From assembly GCA_049317525.1 (NCBI GenBank), contig JBMOIC010000009.1:1-64000 (forward strand): a DNA stretch of 64,000 nt, written 5' to 3'. This DNA comes from UBA961 sp049317525 (GTDB lineage: Bacteria > Bacteroidota > Ignavibacteria > Kapaibacteriales > UBA961). Below, piece after piece: positions 10,601-20,420 of this stretch. Within the stretch, counting starts at the first letter, position 1, and each line of letters opens with the position of its first letter. The notes beneath the pieces are model-generated. The model saw only the letters and a list, made by a program, of their open reading frames with translations. It did not search any database and was not told the origin of the DNA. The translations under genes were made by a program, and so were the position numbers.

Positions 10601-10884
10601 GCATTCCCAGCACCTTTAAAATCTATAATATCTCCAAAAGTAGAAGAATCATCGGTATTAATTGAAGCACCTTTCATTTGGATTAAAATTGCTTTGTCAC
10701 CAGCTTCAAAGCCAAATGAATTATCTACTTTAATATAGTTTTTGCAATTGTCTAATTGTAATACTCTTGCATAATTATTAATAATACCAGATAAGTTTAC
10801 TTTTTGGGCAATAACCGTATCATATCCAAAAAACAAGGTATTAAAAATAATTAAACAAGTAATGATATACTGCGTTATGTGCAT
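7693..10884 (-). CDS. Giant secreted Gly-rich, Ig/PKD-repeat protein with T9SS sorting domain
   Basis: About 1063 residues. A signal peptide (ends VIAQK) leads into a region of about 430 residues rich in Gly-Gly runs (for example SGGGGGGNGGDGGKG), which resembles cell-surface loop-rich beta proteins. Several Ig/PKD-like repeats of about 85 residues follow, each with a cysteine pair and a phrase such as STTYNVSITDSFDC or STYYTVTAFNDSGC, as in gliding-motility-associated adhesins. The last 80 residues (IQIAPQPIND, then KGEYTLKAITITGE) look like a T9SS type A sorting domain. I prefer the ATG at 10884; the upstream TTG at 10902 is in frame. Probably a surface-attached adhesin; partners unknown. 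Confidence 0.75.
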   Translation of the reverse strand: MHITQYIITCLIIFNTLFFGYDTVIAQKVNLSGIINNYARVLQLDNCKNYIKVDNSFGFEAGDKAILIQMKGASINTDDSSTFGDIIDFKGAGNAEVVEISSVQNDLINLKYSPLLDYYPSDAPVQLVSLPGYDTATITSKLTAKPWDGLTGGVLAFDIRLALDISGTIDISGRGYRGGSPQNAIPNKNQIYSALGYRYSKLLTDSAGEKGEGIAIIKDSYASGRGAPANAGGGGNAHNSGGGGGGNGGDGGKGSLEFGGTNLDLGGRPGRHINYDTFIAIKKAKIFMGGGGGGGHHNNQLATAGGAGGGIAYIRANNMIIRQGAQIFSNGDDVFAIAGNDGSGGGGAGGTIFFDVQRFIFFDSLQVQAKGGIGGSNNAGGNHGPGGGGGGGIVSFLYVKPPQITPNISGGFPGTVIASKNTFTADTGEIGKIYENVQLAESRRTALSVKNAKDTIVCANTLLNLWVEPSGGRPPFRYLWTGPNIDDPLSQYPNVRPSQSTTYNVSITDSFDCVIMGRVNVIIRPAPKLDIPIKTYTACKGDTIVLTADSPEQVFWYPSKGLLENKGSKVHCIVDTNTLYTVQVLSPQGCPSIDTIFINLLQAPTISGFNKSESICPGDSISLLQISTINGNPPFTMYWHSSEFRIDTLNTDSSIISYTVKPGISGYYHFTLLDGSGCKTKDSVFVSLLPIPDLQHIPDTIVCKNGTIQLWAKGGSRYSWTPSEGLSDTTSANPLANPVSSTYYTVTAFNDSGCSVKSSIFLKVVESPLKPILVQKDDTLFASAINGRFQWYRNNNQIAGATDSLFIIDSSGYYKVEVYTPDNCIHYSDSVFCAVGTAFLTIGNASISNGEIAVLPISLINQQDIQISKVNALEITMSWNTSIGSFERIDPKGSQISLINEADSTIFSGIFPITENQTLLGNIYIKGLLGDNIASNIHIRSYKPKNGVLKLNKQDGLIGLNDICYEGGIRLWKSDKTVQRAFIQIAPQPINDKADIHLLLPEKGEYTLKAITITGETIPLIQGYSSIGYMHHSIDCKNLPSGVLQILLQTPTESIMESILILR

Positions 10885-11130
10885 GAGAATGGGCAAAAAC
10901 AAGTGAATACATAGAAGATATTTATGTAAATAATGATAAAAGAATCATAAAATTTACATAGCTACATATGCAAAATACAATTCTTAAATTTCAAATGTTA
11001 ACAAAATTATTTTACCTAAAATATAGCCTATTCTTTGAACTAGACGGCCGATCGAAGCCATTGAAAATGCAATAAATTCCGAAGTTTTCTACGTTCTCTA
11101 TCAATCTGCATTTTTTACACAAAAATTGCT

Positions 11131-11138
11131 TATTTTTG
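11131..11138 (+). promoter_or_regulatory. Candidate -7 promoter box (TATTTTTG) upstream of glgA
   Basis: TATTTTTG matches the Bacteroidetes -7 consensus TAnnTTTG and lies 50 bases before the glgA ATG. The expected -33 TTG/TTTG is not found at 17-23 bases upstream, so this is a weak call. The rest of the interval between 10885 and 11188 is AT-rich and I see no gene in it. The same octamer occurs in the 37.3-37.4 kb promoters and upstream of the DUF2461 gene. Confidence 0.35.
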
Positions 11139-11188
11139 CCTTGCTTATTTTTTTTGATCAAACTATTGATTAAGTTCAAAAGGCTATA

Positions 11189-12676
11189 ATGGCAAAGACT
11201 CTCAGTATATTATTTGTTTCCAGTGAAGTATATCCTTTTGCAAAAACTGGTGGTTTGGCTGATGTCTCTTATTCATTACCATTGGCATTAAGAGAATTGG
11301 GGCATGATATTAGGGTTATGGCTCCCAAATATGGTTCTATAAGTGAAAGAAAAAATAGAATTCACGAGATTAATAGATTACGCGACATTCCTATTCCTGT
11401 GGGTGAAAATACTGCTTTAGCAACTGTAAAATCTTCTTCAATTAATAATCCTCGCTCTAAAGTTCAAGCATATATAACTACTAATACTAATTATTTTGAT
11501 GCTAATAAAGGGTTTTATGCAGATCCCTCTACTGGTGTAGATTATGAAGATAATGATGAGCGATTTGTATTCTTTAATCGTTCTGTTATTCAGACATGTT
11601 TGCTTCTTGGTTGGGTTCCAGATATTATTCATTGTAATGATTGGCAGACAGGGATTTTGCCTGCTTTACTAAGATTACAACACAATGACGTGTTTGCCAA
11701 AACTAAGATTATCTTTACTATTCATAATTTTGGTAATCAGGGTGATTTTGGTTTAGAATCAATCAGTAGAACAGGATTTCATGAATCAAATGCGGAAGCT
11801 TTGTCTCATAAAGAAAAAGTAAATTTCATGAAAGCTGGTATTCATTTCTCTGATTGTATCACGACAGTAAGTCCTACATATGCCAAAGAAGTATTAACCG
11901 ATCAAAAGCTTAGTAATGGATTAAGTGATGTCCTTAATCGTCGAGCAGAGAGGATGCTTGGGATTACTCATGGAGTTGATTTAAATACATGGAATCCTAA
12001 AATTGATCCATTCATTACTAAAAAATATGATAAATCTTCAATTGAAGATAAAGCTCCAAATAAAGAAACTGTCTTAGAACGATTTGGATTACCTATACAT
12101 ACAGATAAAAATGTACCATTAATAGCAATGGTTACAAGAATCAATGAACAAAAGGGTATTCAATTAATTCTTGATGCAGCAAAAGATATGATGTCTGAAG
12201 ATATTCAATTTGTAATGCTTGGCGAGGGTGATCATTCATTTTATCCTGAATTAAAGGCATTAACAAAAAAATATCCAGAAAAATTTGCATTAAAAATTGA
12301 ATTTGATGATGAATTGGCTCATCTTATGGAAGCAGGCGCAGATATGTTCTTGATGCCATCCTTATATGAACCATGTGGTCTTAATCAACAGTATTCACTA
12401 GTATATGGAACCGTTCCTATTGTTCGTGAAACTGGAGGATTGGCAGATACAGTAAGAGATTATAGTCCAGAAAATGTAGATGGAACAGGATTCTTATTTT
12501 CTGATTACACAGCAAAATCGATGATGCAAGCAATTAGCCGTGCATTGGAATTATATAAAAATCCAGAAGCATGGCAAGCATTAGTAATAAATGGAATGAA
12601 TGAAGATCGTTCTTGGGGAAGAGCCGCCAGACAATATTCTGAATTGTATCGTGCTTTGATGAAAGATACATTCTGA
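11189..12676 (+). CDS. glgA: Glycogen synthase GlgA (GT5, ADP-glucose)
   Basis: Transfers glucose from ADP-glucose to the growing alpha-1,4-glucan. The N-terminal substrate-binding motif KTGGLADV is at residues 19-26, and the C-terminal GT-B half shows MVTRINEQKG and MPSLYEPCGLNQQYS, followed by PIVRETGGLADTV. Length 495 fits the family. No other glycogen gene (glgC, glgB, glgP) is nearby. The next gene begins 36 bp later on the same strand. The ATG lacks a Shine-Dalgarno sequence. Confidence 0.97.
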   Translation: MAKTLSILFVSSEVYPFAKTGGLADVSYSLPLALRELGHDIRVMAPKYGSISERKNRIHEINRLRDIPIPVGENTALATVKSSSINNPRSKVQAYITTNTNYFDANKGFYADPSTGVDYEDNDERFVFFNRSVIQTCLLLGWVPDIIHCNDWQTGILPALLRLQHNDVFAKTKIIFTIHNFGNQGDFGLESISRTGFHESNAEALSHKEKVNFMKAGIHFSDCITTVSPTYAKEVLTDQKLSNGLSDVLNRRAERMLGITHGVDLNTWNPKIDPFITKKYDKSSIEDKAPNKETVLERFGLPIHTDKNVPLIAMVTRINEQKGIQLILDAAKDMMSEDIQFVMLGEGDHSFYPELKALTKKYPEKFALKIEFDDELAHLMEAGADMFLMPSLYEPCGLNQQYSLVYGTVPIVRETGGLADTVRDYSPENVDGTGFLFSDYTAKSMMQAISRALELYKNPEAWQALVINGMNEDRSWGRAARQYSELYRALMKDTF

Positions 12677-12712
12677 TAATTTTCACACACACATTACAGA
12701 TTGGAATTTAGA

Positions 12713-13909
12713 ATGCTGAAAAACATTTTTATCAGTATGTTCTGTTTTATAACTATGTCTATTCTGTTTGGCTGCAATGAGCAAAGCCCTGTAGCAGGCG
12801 GAATATTAATTGATGACTCCACATATGTAACTGTACTAAGTTCAGATAGTGTCCCTTTTCTTAAAACAGCTACAGGATTTAATACAAAACCATCAGCTTC
12901 TTATTTGAATTCTTTGTTTATTGGATCTAGCAAAGGATTTCAAGCTTCCATTCTTGCTAGATTTGGGAATATACCAGATTCTTTAGCTGGAGCTGAAATA
13001 GTATCTGCAACACTTAAATTACAACCTGAACGCTATGTTTTTGGGGATTCTGTGGCAAATAGATTAGCATTTTCAGTGTATTCTGTAAATAAATTATGGG
13101 CTCCTGATGCTACGATAGATACTTTATCGCAAAATGGTTTTATTGATGCTAAATCAATTGCAAATTATGATGGAATAATACCATTAAAAGATACAATGTC
13201 CTCAATTTCAATTGATATTGACAAGTCTTTTATCTCCCAATGGTTTACAACAAAGTCAAACACTAAAAGTGATTCTCTTATCTATGGAATTGCATTAATT
13301 CCAACGATGAATTCCACAGTGATAAGGGCATTTGCAAGGAATACGATATCATCTCCAGAAAAATCACCCGTCTTATTACAAGTATTGTATAAAAAATCTG
13401 GATCACAGACAATAGATTCTGTTTTATTGATTTCTGCTTATGATGGTTGTTTTGTAAAATCTCCTCTTCAAAATGATGGTTCTATTGTATTAGATTGTGC
13501 AAGTGGACAAGTTTCCGAACTTGGTTTCAATTTAAGTGCGGTTCCTAAAAATGTTTCTGTTCATGGTGCAGTGTTAACTTTACAAGTCAATGCATCTCAA
13601 TGTATTACTGGTAATAGGCCTAAAGACACCGTTATCACTGCAAATTTTGTTGATAGTTCAACAGCTAATATTCTTCGTGAGTACTATGCAGTATCATCTT
13701 CTACTAGTACTGAATACACTTTTTCTGTGCTAAATAGTGTTATCGAAGGAATATTAAGAAGAGGTACAAATGGTATCTTGAAAATTTTGCCATATGTTGA
13801 TAGAGATAGAAATCGCGTTGATCGATTAGTTTTTTATGGCCCAAATGATCCAGATCCTACCAAAAGACCAAAATTAAAAATTGTCTATTCTAATCGTCCA
13901 AAACCATAA
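12713..13909 (+). CDS. Secreted lipoprotein with DNRLRE-like repeats, function unknown
   Basis: About 398 residues. The N-terminus is a lipoprotein signal (MSILFGC, lipobox LFGC), and the ATG at 12713 is preferred over an in-frame TTG four codons upstream. Two beta-rich halves each carry the pattern of the DNRLRE/CBM-like disaggregation domain (SILARFG, then AGAEIVSATLKLQ; later VHGAVLTLQVN), ending KLKIVYSNRPKP. This domain class is seen in surface proteins of many phyla. No catalytic residues are recognised. It may be co-transcribed with glgA by proximity only. Confidence 0.65.
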   Translation: MLKNIFISMFCFITMSILFGCNEQSPVAGGILIDDSTYVTVLSSDSVPFLKTATGFNTKPSASYLNSLFIGSSKGFQASILARFGNIPDSLAGAEIVSATLKLQPERYVFGDSVANRLAFSVYSVNKLWAPDATIDTLSQNGFIDAKSIANYDGIIPLKDTMSSISIDIDKSFISQWFTTKSNTKSDSLIYGIALIPTMNSTVIRAFARNTISSPEKSPVLLQVLYKKSGSQTIDSVLLISAYDGCFVKSPLQNDGSIVLDCASGQVSELGFNLSAVPKNVSVHGAVLTLQVNASQCITGNRPKDTVITANFVDSSTANILREYYAVSSSTSTEYTFSVLNSVIEGILRRGTNGILKILPYVDRDRNRVDRLVFYGPNDPDPTKRPKLKIVYSNRPKP

Positions 13910-13972
13910 GCAATGCTGTTCTGGCTCATAAATTATTGATGTATTATTCTATTTTTATCCTAAAGTGTCCAT

Positions 13973-16900
13973 ATGAAACACTGTATTGTTAATGTATTAT
14001 TTGCATTGTTCGGTGTATCAACAGCAATTGCTCAAATTCCTCAACAATTTCTTTCAGGAATGAAATTTAGATCTATTGGCCCATATAGAGGTGGAAGATC
14101 ATTAGCATGTACTGGAATCATTGGAGATAGAAAAACATATTATTTTGGAGCAACTGGTGGCGGTATTTGGAAAACAATAGATGCAGGTGAAACTTGGTTG
14201 CCTTGTTCTGATACTACATTACAAGCATCTTCTATTGGTGCAATTGCTACAGCTCAATCGGATGCTTCGATACTATTTGCAGGGACAGGTGAATGCGATA
14301 TAAGAGGTAATATTTCCTTTGGGGAAGGAATCTATAAATCAACCGATGCAGGAGTATCATGGAAATATTCTGGTTTAAGAGAATCTGGTTCGATTGCAAA
14401 AATTTCGATACATCCCAAAAATCCAGATGAAATTATCATTGCATCTATGGGACATGTTTTTGGGTCAAATCCAGAAAGAGGAATTTATAAATCTATTGAT
14501 GGTGGGAATTCTTGGAAAAAAGTATTGTCAAGATCCGGCTTATTAGCAGATTCAACAGGGGCCATTGATATTCAAAGAGATCCATTTAATCCTAAAATTC
14601 TCTATGCATCATTATGGCAGGCATATAGAAATGCATATTCAATGAGTAGTGGAGGCATTGGAAGTGGACTATTTACTTCATTAGATGGAGGAGAAACATG
14701 GAAAGAAATAACTAAATCAGCTGGTTTACCAGTGGGAATAAATGGAAAAATACGTATTGCATGCTCTCCAGCACAAAAACATCGTATCTGGGCGATGATA
14801 GAAAATGAAAATGGTGGATTATTTAGAAGTGATGATGCAGGGAATTCGTGGAAAAGAGTTTCTGAAGACAGACAAATACGTCAAAGACCATGGTATTTTT
14901 CTCATATTATTGCAGATCCTAAAAATCCAGAAACCATCTATGCTTTAAATGTTGGTTTGTATAAAAGTACAGATGGAGGAACAACATTTCAGGGTATGAA
15001 TTCTATGCATGGCGATCATCATGATATGTGGATAGATCCATTAGACCCCGAGCGTTTTATTCTAGCCGATGATGGTGGTGCAGTTATTACCAATACAGGT
15101 GGTTCTGGCTATACTGAATTAGATTTGCCAACAGCACAATTTTATCATGTAACTGCCGATAATCACATACCATATAGAATATATGGCTGCCAACAAGATA
15201 ATTCTTCTGTTGGCATTGCAAGTAGATCAACTGGCTGGGCCATTGGTAAAGAAGATTGGTTTACAGCAGCCGGAGGTGAATCCGGGTATATTGCTGTAGA
15301 TCCACTAAATTCAGATATTATATATGGCGGAAATTATGGCGGATTTCTTTCTAAACTACATAGAAAAACTAATCAAGATCAAGATGTAAGTGTCTATCCA
15401 GAAAATGTAGTTGGTTGTAGTGCCGAAACACATCAATATAGATTTCAATGGACATATCCCATTGTGTTTTCTAAACATGATAAGAAAAAGCTATATGTAT
15501 GCGGAAATCATGTATTCGCATCTACTACAGGTGGTAATTCGTGGGATAAGATAAGTCCAGATTTAACAACAAATGATAAATCAAAACAAAAAGCTTCTGG
15601 TGGAATCATAACCAAAGATAATACAGGTGTAGAAACATATTGTACCATCTTTGCATTTGCAGAATCACCTGTAAATCCTAATATTCTGTGGACAGGTAGC
15701 GATGACGGCTTAGTGTATATTACTACAGATGGTGGAAGTAATTGGAAAAATGTTACTCCATCTATTCTGCCAAATGCTGGAAAACCAGCACTTATTAGTA
15801 TTATAGAAGCAGGGCATTATGAAGAAGGAACCGCATATATAGCCGCTACAAGATATAAATCTGCAGATGATCAACAACCTTACTTATTAAAAACAACTGA
15901 TTATGGTGCTTCATGGAAATTGATTACTAATGGAATTCAAGCACCGTCTTATACCAGAGTAATAAGAGAAGACCCAGTTCAAAAAGATTTGCTATATGCT
16001 GGAACAGAAACCGGACTTTTTATATCAATTAATGGCGGAAATTCTTGGCAATCTTTTCAACAAAATGTACCCAGATCTCCAATACATGACTTAATGATTC
16101 ATGAAAGAGAGCATGACTTAATTCTTGCAACGCATGGAAGATCTTTTTGGATACTAGATGATATTATGCCACTTAGATATATAGCTTCTAATCATAAAAG
16201 TTTAGTTAGTTCAGAGTCATTTTTATTTGCTCCTAGAAATTCATGGAGAATGGATGGTGGGTCTTTTTATTATCCAGAAATGCAAATTGGCCAGAATCTT
16301 CCAAATGGAGTAATGGTTTCATATTATGTAGGTAATAAATCTGAAAAACCAATCACTTTAGAATTCCATGATCAATTTGATTCTTTATTGGTAAAGTTTT
16401 CATCTGATAAGACTTTAAAAGGGGACAAAGTAAAAGCAGAGACATCCTTTTATACTGATGAAAAGAAAAAGCAAAATAATGCCGCTGTATCTTCACAGAT
16501 TGGCTTTAATAGATTTACGTGGAATATGAGAATGCCTGATGCAAAAGAATCACCTGTTGTATTATGGGGTGCTTCAAATACAGGCCCAAAAGTAGTGCCA
16601 GGTTCTTATTCTGTCAGTATGAAAAGTGGGGATTCACTTATTGCCAAGAAAAAATTCATTATAGAATCTGCTGTACAGGTACCCATTCCAGATTTACAAG
16701 CTCAATATGATTTGCACATACAAATCAATAAAAAAGTGACAGAGATTCATGAAACTATTGGACGCTTAAGAGATATAAAGAATTCAATTCAATCGGCAAG
16801 TGATAGGATTGAAAAAGAAGTTGATGATTCAATTGCAAAAAAAGGAATTATTTCTTTGGGAAAAATTATTAATGATACCCTTAATAGTATCGAAGAAGAA

Positions 16901-17170
16901 CTTATTCAAACAAAAGCAAAAGCTGGACAAGATCTTCTAAATTATCCAATGAAACTTAATAATAAATTAGCTGCATTAACCTCAACAGTTAGTTCTGCAG
17001 AAACTGCTCCAACTGCCCAAACTTATGCCGCAGTTAAACATATTATTACTAAAGTTGATTATCAATTAGAAAAATATCAAGGAATGGAAAAAGTTGAAAT
17101 CAAGAAATTTAACGATCTCTATATTGGTTTCAAATTACCTGCAATACCTTCAATAAAACCCTCACATTAA
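13973..17170 (+). CDS. Secreted BNR/Asp-box beta-propeller protein (VPS10/sortilin-like)
   Basis: 1065 residues with a signal peptide (ends STAIAQ). The propeller carries many Asp-box repeats of the form S/TxDxGxxW, such as TIDAGETW, STDAGVSW, SIDGGNSW, SLDGGETW and TTDGGSNW, so two tandem propellers are likely in the first 730 residues. FRSIGPYRGGRS at the start is typical of the glycosyl-hydrolase-like family often annotated as sialidase or exo-alpha-sialidase. A beta domain and a C-terminal helical segment (about residues 910-1050) follow. No T9SS tail is evident. The last three codons lie inside a palindrome shared with the convergent gene. Confidence 0.8.
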   Translation: MKHCIVNVLFALFGVSTAIAQIPQQFLSGMKFRSIGPYRGGRSLACTGIIGDRKTYYFGATGGGIWKTIDAGETWLPCSDTTLQASSIGAIATAQSDASILFAGTGECDIRGNISFGEGIYKSTDAGVSWKYSGLRESGSIAKISIHPKNPDEIIIASMGHVFGSNPERGIYKSIDGGNSWKKVLSRSGLLADSTGAIDIQRDPFNPKILYASLWQAYRNAYSMSSGGIGSGLFTSLDGGETWKEITKSAGLPVGINGKIRIACSPAQKHRIWAMIENENGGLFRSDDAGNSWKRVSEDRQIRQRPWYFSHIIADPKNPETIYALNVGLYKSTDGGTTFQGMNSMHGDHHDMWIDPLDPERFILADDGGAVITNTGGSGYTELDLPTAQFYHVTADNHIPYRIYGCQQDNSSVGIASRSTGWAIGKEDWFTAAGGESGYIAVDPLNSDIIYGGNYGGFLSKLHRKTNQDQDVSVYPENVVGCSAETHQYRFQWTYPIVFSKHDKKKLYVCGNHVFASTTGGNSWDKISPDLTTNDKSKQKASGGIITKDNTGVETYCTIFAFAESPVNPNILWTGSDDGLVYITTDGGSNWKNVTPSILPNAGKPALISIIEAGHYEEGTAYIAATRYKSADDQQPYLLKTTDYGASWKLITNGIQAPSYTRVIREDPVQKDLLYAGTETGLFISINGGNSWQSFQQNVPRSPIHDLMIHEREHDLILATHGRSFWILDDIMPLRYIASNHKSLVSSESFLFAPRNSWRMDGGSFYYPEMQIGQNLPNGVMVSYYVGNKSEKPITLEFHDQFDSLLVKFSSDKTLKGDKVKAETSFYTDEKKKQNNAAVSSQIGFNRFTWNMRMPDAKESPVVLWGASNTGPKVVPGSYSVSMKSGDSLIAKKKFIIESAVQVPIPDLQAQYDLHIQINKKVTEIHETIGRLRDIKNSIQSASDRIEKEVDDSIAKKGIISLGKIINDTLNSIEEELIQTKAKAGQDLLNYPMKLNNKLAALTSTVSSAETAPTAQTYAAVKHIITKVDYQLEKYQGMEKVEIKKFNDLYIGFKLPAIPSIKPSH

Positions 17171-17180
17171 TGTGAGGGTT
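17157..17180. terminator. Perfect 24-bp palindrome: bidirectional terminator overlapping two stop codons
   Basis: A perfect palindrome (10-bp arms AACCCTCACA and TGTGAGGGTT around TTAA) lies exactly where two convergent genes end. On the minus-strand transcript it is followed by TTTTATTG, a usable U-tract; on the plus strand by GTTTGAT, a weaker one. Both genes read their last residues Pro-Ser-His and TAA stop through it. Confidence 0.8.
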
Positions 17181-20100
17181 GTTTGATAAACATCAATCTA
17201 GATTGCAAACCTGATATATATTCTATGTGTAGAAAATATAGTCCATTAGATAAAAAATCTACCAGAATAGGTTGATAAGCCAAGCCTTTCCACAGTGATT
17301 TACCCTGTAAAGATACGATCTCAGCTTTAAGAGCATGAGGATGAGATATATTCAAAATATTGTGTACTGGATGCGGATAAATAGTAGGAATTTCCTCTGT
17401 GGCGAAATCTACAATATTAGTTCCTGAAAGCTTTCTAAAATTCAACTGAATTGTTTTTGTCCAATTACTCCATCCTGCCTTGCTAGATGCCCTTGCTTGC
17501 ATATACCAAATAGTATCTTTTCCTGGGACAAATACTGGTAAATTACATGAATATGCAGTTGGTAATGATATGGTATCTGATGAAGGAATAAATGATGAAA
17601 AGATAGAAAATCTAACTTGAGATTCTGTTACTAATGCAGATGGAATAGCATTCCAGCTAATAGTTAAAGCAGGAGAATCAGGGTCTTTCCAAGTAATAAT
17701 CGTATCATTTTTGGGTTGTAATAAAGTGATAGTAGGAATTGGAATTGGATCATCAATTTTTCTAAATGTAAGTTTAATTGTTTTTGTCCAATTACTCCAT
17801 CCAATAGCATTTTGTACCCTAATTTGCATATACCAAACAGTATCAGATCCAGGCACAAATTGAGGTATATTCATAGAAAATTCAGTGCTATTTACAGTGT
17901 CAGCTTTTGGTGTAAAATTAGCAGAAGTAGAAAATCTTACTTGAGAAGATGTAATTGATTGAAGAGGGGAACCTGTCCATTGAATATTGATATTAGGTGG
18001 ATTTGTATCATATAAAAGAACTGTATCAGACATAGGACTTTGTATTGTAGCTATAGGAAGTGCTGGCGAAGCACCAGTTCCAACTCTTAAGCCATTACCA
18101 AAGCTAGTAATCCAAACTTCTTGTGGTTTAAATGGATTGAAAAATACTCTCTCTGGTTGTCTGAAAGGATACGATGTGATCTCTTTACATGTAGGCATTT
18201 CTTTTTGTAAATCAGCAGTATACCATAAGCCATCAGACTCTGTAGTAATGTACATTTCATTCTCATTTAATGGGTTTATAGTACAAGAACTTACACGATT
18301 AGTGTTTTGAGCTTTAGATGGAAGCTCTAGAATTTTAGTCCAAGAATTCCCACGATTTTTTGTTCTATATAAGCCTCCTAAGCCATTTGCTGCGCCCCCC
18401 CAACCGCTCCAAACACATGCATACCATGTATTTTGTAACATATCATGAGGATCAATTACAATATCTTTTGTCCAATATTTCATATCATTAGAAGACTTAT
18501 CAATCCAAGTTTTTCCCTTATCAGAAGAATAAAATACACCTGAACTTGCTGTAAAAGAAGTACCAACTCTTCTTGCAGAATATGACACAACTAATGATCC
18601 ATCTAATAAAGAACGAATGATAAATGGATGGCCTTCTGTACGTGTAGGCAGGCTTAATTTTGTCCAATTACCTCCATTTTTGATATCATTATTCACATAA
18701 ATCCCACCATTTGTACTGTGCACTACAGATGCATACATAGTATTTGAATCTGTAGCATCAAAAGCAATCCACGACACTATATGATTCATATTCCATTTAT
18801 CAGACCAAGTTGCACCATTATCGGTAGATATAATGATGCTTCCTTTTCCATTATCAATTCTTGAATCAGCTAAATATGTACTTTGATATAAATCATGAAC
18901 TGTTGATGTTGCAGCATAGATAGTAGATCCTTTTTGTATATAAGAATAAATAGTATTAAAAGCGAAATTATTGAAAATATGTTGCCAACTTGTTCCATTA
19001 TCAGTTGATCTTATCCCTTTTATATCTGTATTGCCACATAATATTGAAGATTCTTTAGGCCAAATCAAAGACCAAGCAGCTGTGTTTTCTAAACCATTAG
19101 ATTGATAATATTTTTGCTTAGGAATTGTTTGCCCAGACATATTCATATCTGCTTGGCGAACATATGCCTGTTTCCAATTATTTCCACCATCTGAACTTGT
19201 ATGTACAAAACCTAAATCAGACATAACAAGCATATTGGGATTAGTTGCAGATACTGCAAATCCAAGGGCAAATTCGCCATAAGACCAATCCCTATCACCA
19301 CCAAAGCCACTCCATCCAGTACTAATATTATTATTATTAGGGGTTTGAAAAATTGATGTAAAAGTATTGCCACCATTAACCGATTTAATAATAGAAGGAT
19401 TATTTATAGCATTACCACCAGCTAAATAAATTTTATCAGGATCATTCAAAGACATTTTACAGAAAAAGGGTTGCATACCAAAAGGAATAGCAGTCTTTTT
19501 TGAGACCCATTTTCCTGGAATTCCATTAATTATATCTAAAGTATAAAAATTGTCAAAGCCAGCATATTCTGCACCTGTTATACCTGGGAAAATGTCCGCA
19601 ATAGGGCGTGTTATACATGCTAGCCTATAATTACCATTTCGTGTTCCGTAGGCAAAAGAAACAATCCCAACCCCGTCTGGAAACACATAATCTGGATCTT
19701 TTTCGAATGTTAATCCATTATCGAATGAAGAATATACTCCACCTTGAGTAATAATAAAGATAATATCAGAGTCCCATAATGCTCCAGCTATATAACAACC
19801 ATCTGTATTTAGGGATTCTTCAGAAAATATATATTCCCAGTTAGCACCTCCATCTGTAGAAAAATATACATCTGTATAATCTGTCATAAAAAGCCTGGTG
19901 GTAGAAGATGGATCTGCAAATAAATAATAAGCAGAACCGCTTGTTGGATCTGAAATAGGATTCCAACTTCTACCTGCATCTGTTGTTTTAACAGGAACGG
20001 TATAATCACCTTGTTTACTTAGGGTATACATTATTTGTGGATTAGATGTATATGCTATATGCCCAGAGTAATTTCCTCCAGCCAATGTTTTATATGGATA

Positions 20101-20310
20101 GATTGTCCAGCTATTTCCAAAATCTGTGCTTTTAAACATTTGAGACATATCACAAGCAATGTGAATTGTCTTTTGATCAAATGGAGAAATACTTGTAGCG
20201 AACATTGCTCCACCACCACCGATACCGCGGGAATCCCATATATTCGGTTGAGCAATAGATGTTATAGTTGAACTAACGATAAAAAGAAGAAAAAGTACAT
20301 GTTTCATCAT
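17167..20310 (-). CDS. Secreted BNR-repeat protein with fibronectin-like repeats and T9SS sorting domain
   Basis: 1047 residues with a signal peptide (ends SSTITSIAQ). The first 730 residues form Asp-box propeller repeats (STDFGNSW, TTDAGRSW, STDGGANW, STDNGATW, SSDKGKTW), similar to xyloglucanase/sortilin-type propellers. Two near-identical domains of about 95 residues follow, each with SQVRFS and GWSNWTKTIQLNFRK or a close variant. The C-terminal 75 residues (IYPHPVHN, then LQGKSLWKGL) match a T9SS type A sorting domain. It is convergent with another BNR-repeat gene, overlapping by 4 bp. The ligand or glycan target is unknown. Confidence 0.8.
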   Translation of the reverse strand: MMKHVLFLLFIVSSTITSIAQPNIWDSRGIGGGGAMFATSISPFDQKTIHIACDMSQMFKSTDFGNSWTIYPYKTLAGGNYSGHIAYTSNPQIMYTLSKQGDYTVPVKTTDAGRSWNPISDPTSGSAYYLFADPSSTTRLFMTDYTDVYFSTDGGANWEYIFSEESLNTDGCYIAGALWDSDIIFIITQGGVYSSFDNGLTFEKDPDYVFPDGVGIVSFAYGTRNGNYRLACITRPIADIFPGITGAEYAGFDNFYTLDIINGIPGKWVSKKTAIPFGMQPFFCKMSLNDPDKIYLAGGNAINNPSIIKSVNGGNTFTSIFQTPNNNNISTGWSGFGGDRDWSYGEFALGFAVSATNPNMLVMSDLGFVHTSSDGGNNWKQAYVRQADMNMSGQTIPKQKYYQSNGLENTAAWSLIWPKESSILCGNTDIKGIRSTDNGTSWQHIFNNFAFNTIYSYIQKGSTIYAATSTVHDLYQSTYLADSRIDNGKGSIIISTDNGATWSDKWNMNHIVSWIAFDATDSNTMYASVVHSTNGGIYVNNDIKNGGNWTKLSLPTRTEGHPFIIRSLLDGSLVVSYSARRVGTSFTASSGVFYSSDKGKTWIDKSSNDMKYWTKDIVIDPHDMLQNTWYACVWSGWGGAANGLGGLYRTKNRGNSWTKILELPSKAQNTNRVSSCTINPLNENEMYITTESDGLWYTADLQKEMPTCKEITSYPFRQPERVFFNPFKPQEVWITSFGNGLRVGTGASPALPIATIQSPMSDTVLLYDTNPPNINIQWTGSPLQSITSSQVRFSTSANFTPKADTVNSTEFSMNIPQFVPGSDTVWYMQIRVQNAIGWSNWTKTIKLTFRKIDDPIPIPTITLLQPKNDTIITWKDPDSPALTISWNAIPSALVTESQVRFSIFSSFIPSSDTISLPTAYSCNLPVFVPGKDTIWYMQARASSKAGWSNWTKTIQLNFRKLSGTNIVDFATEEIPTIYPHPVHNILNISHPHALKAEIVSLQGKSLWKGLAYQPILVDFLSNGLYFLHIEYISGLQSRLMFIKQPSH

Positions 20311-20420
20311 GGGAATTATCTTTTAGAGAATAAAGTTTTAATAGTTGCTTATTATTGCACTAATAACATTGCAAACTACAATAAGTAACAGTAAAGTATC
20401 AATTATTTTTAAAGAAAAAA

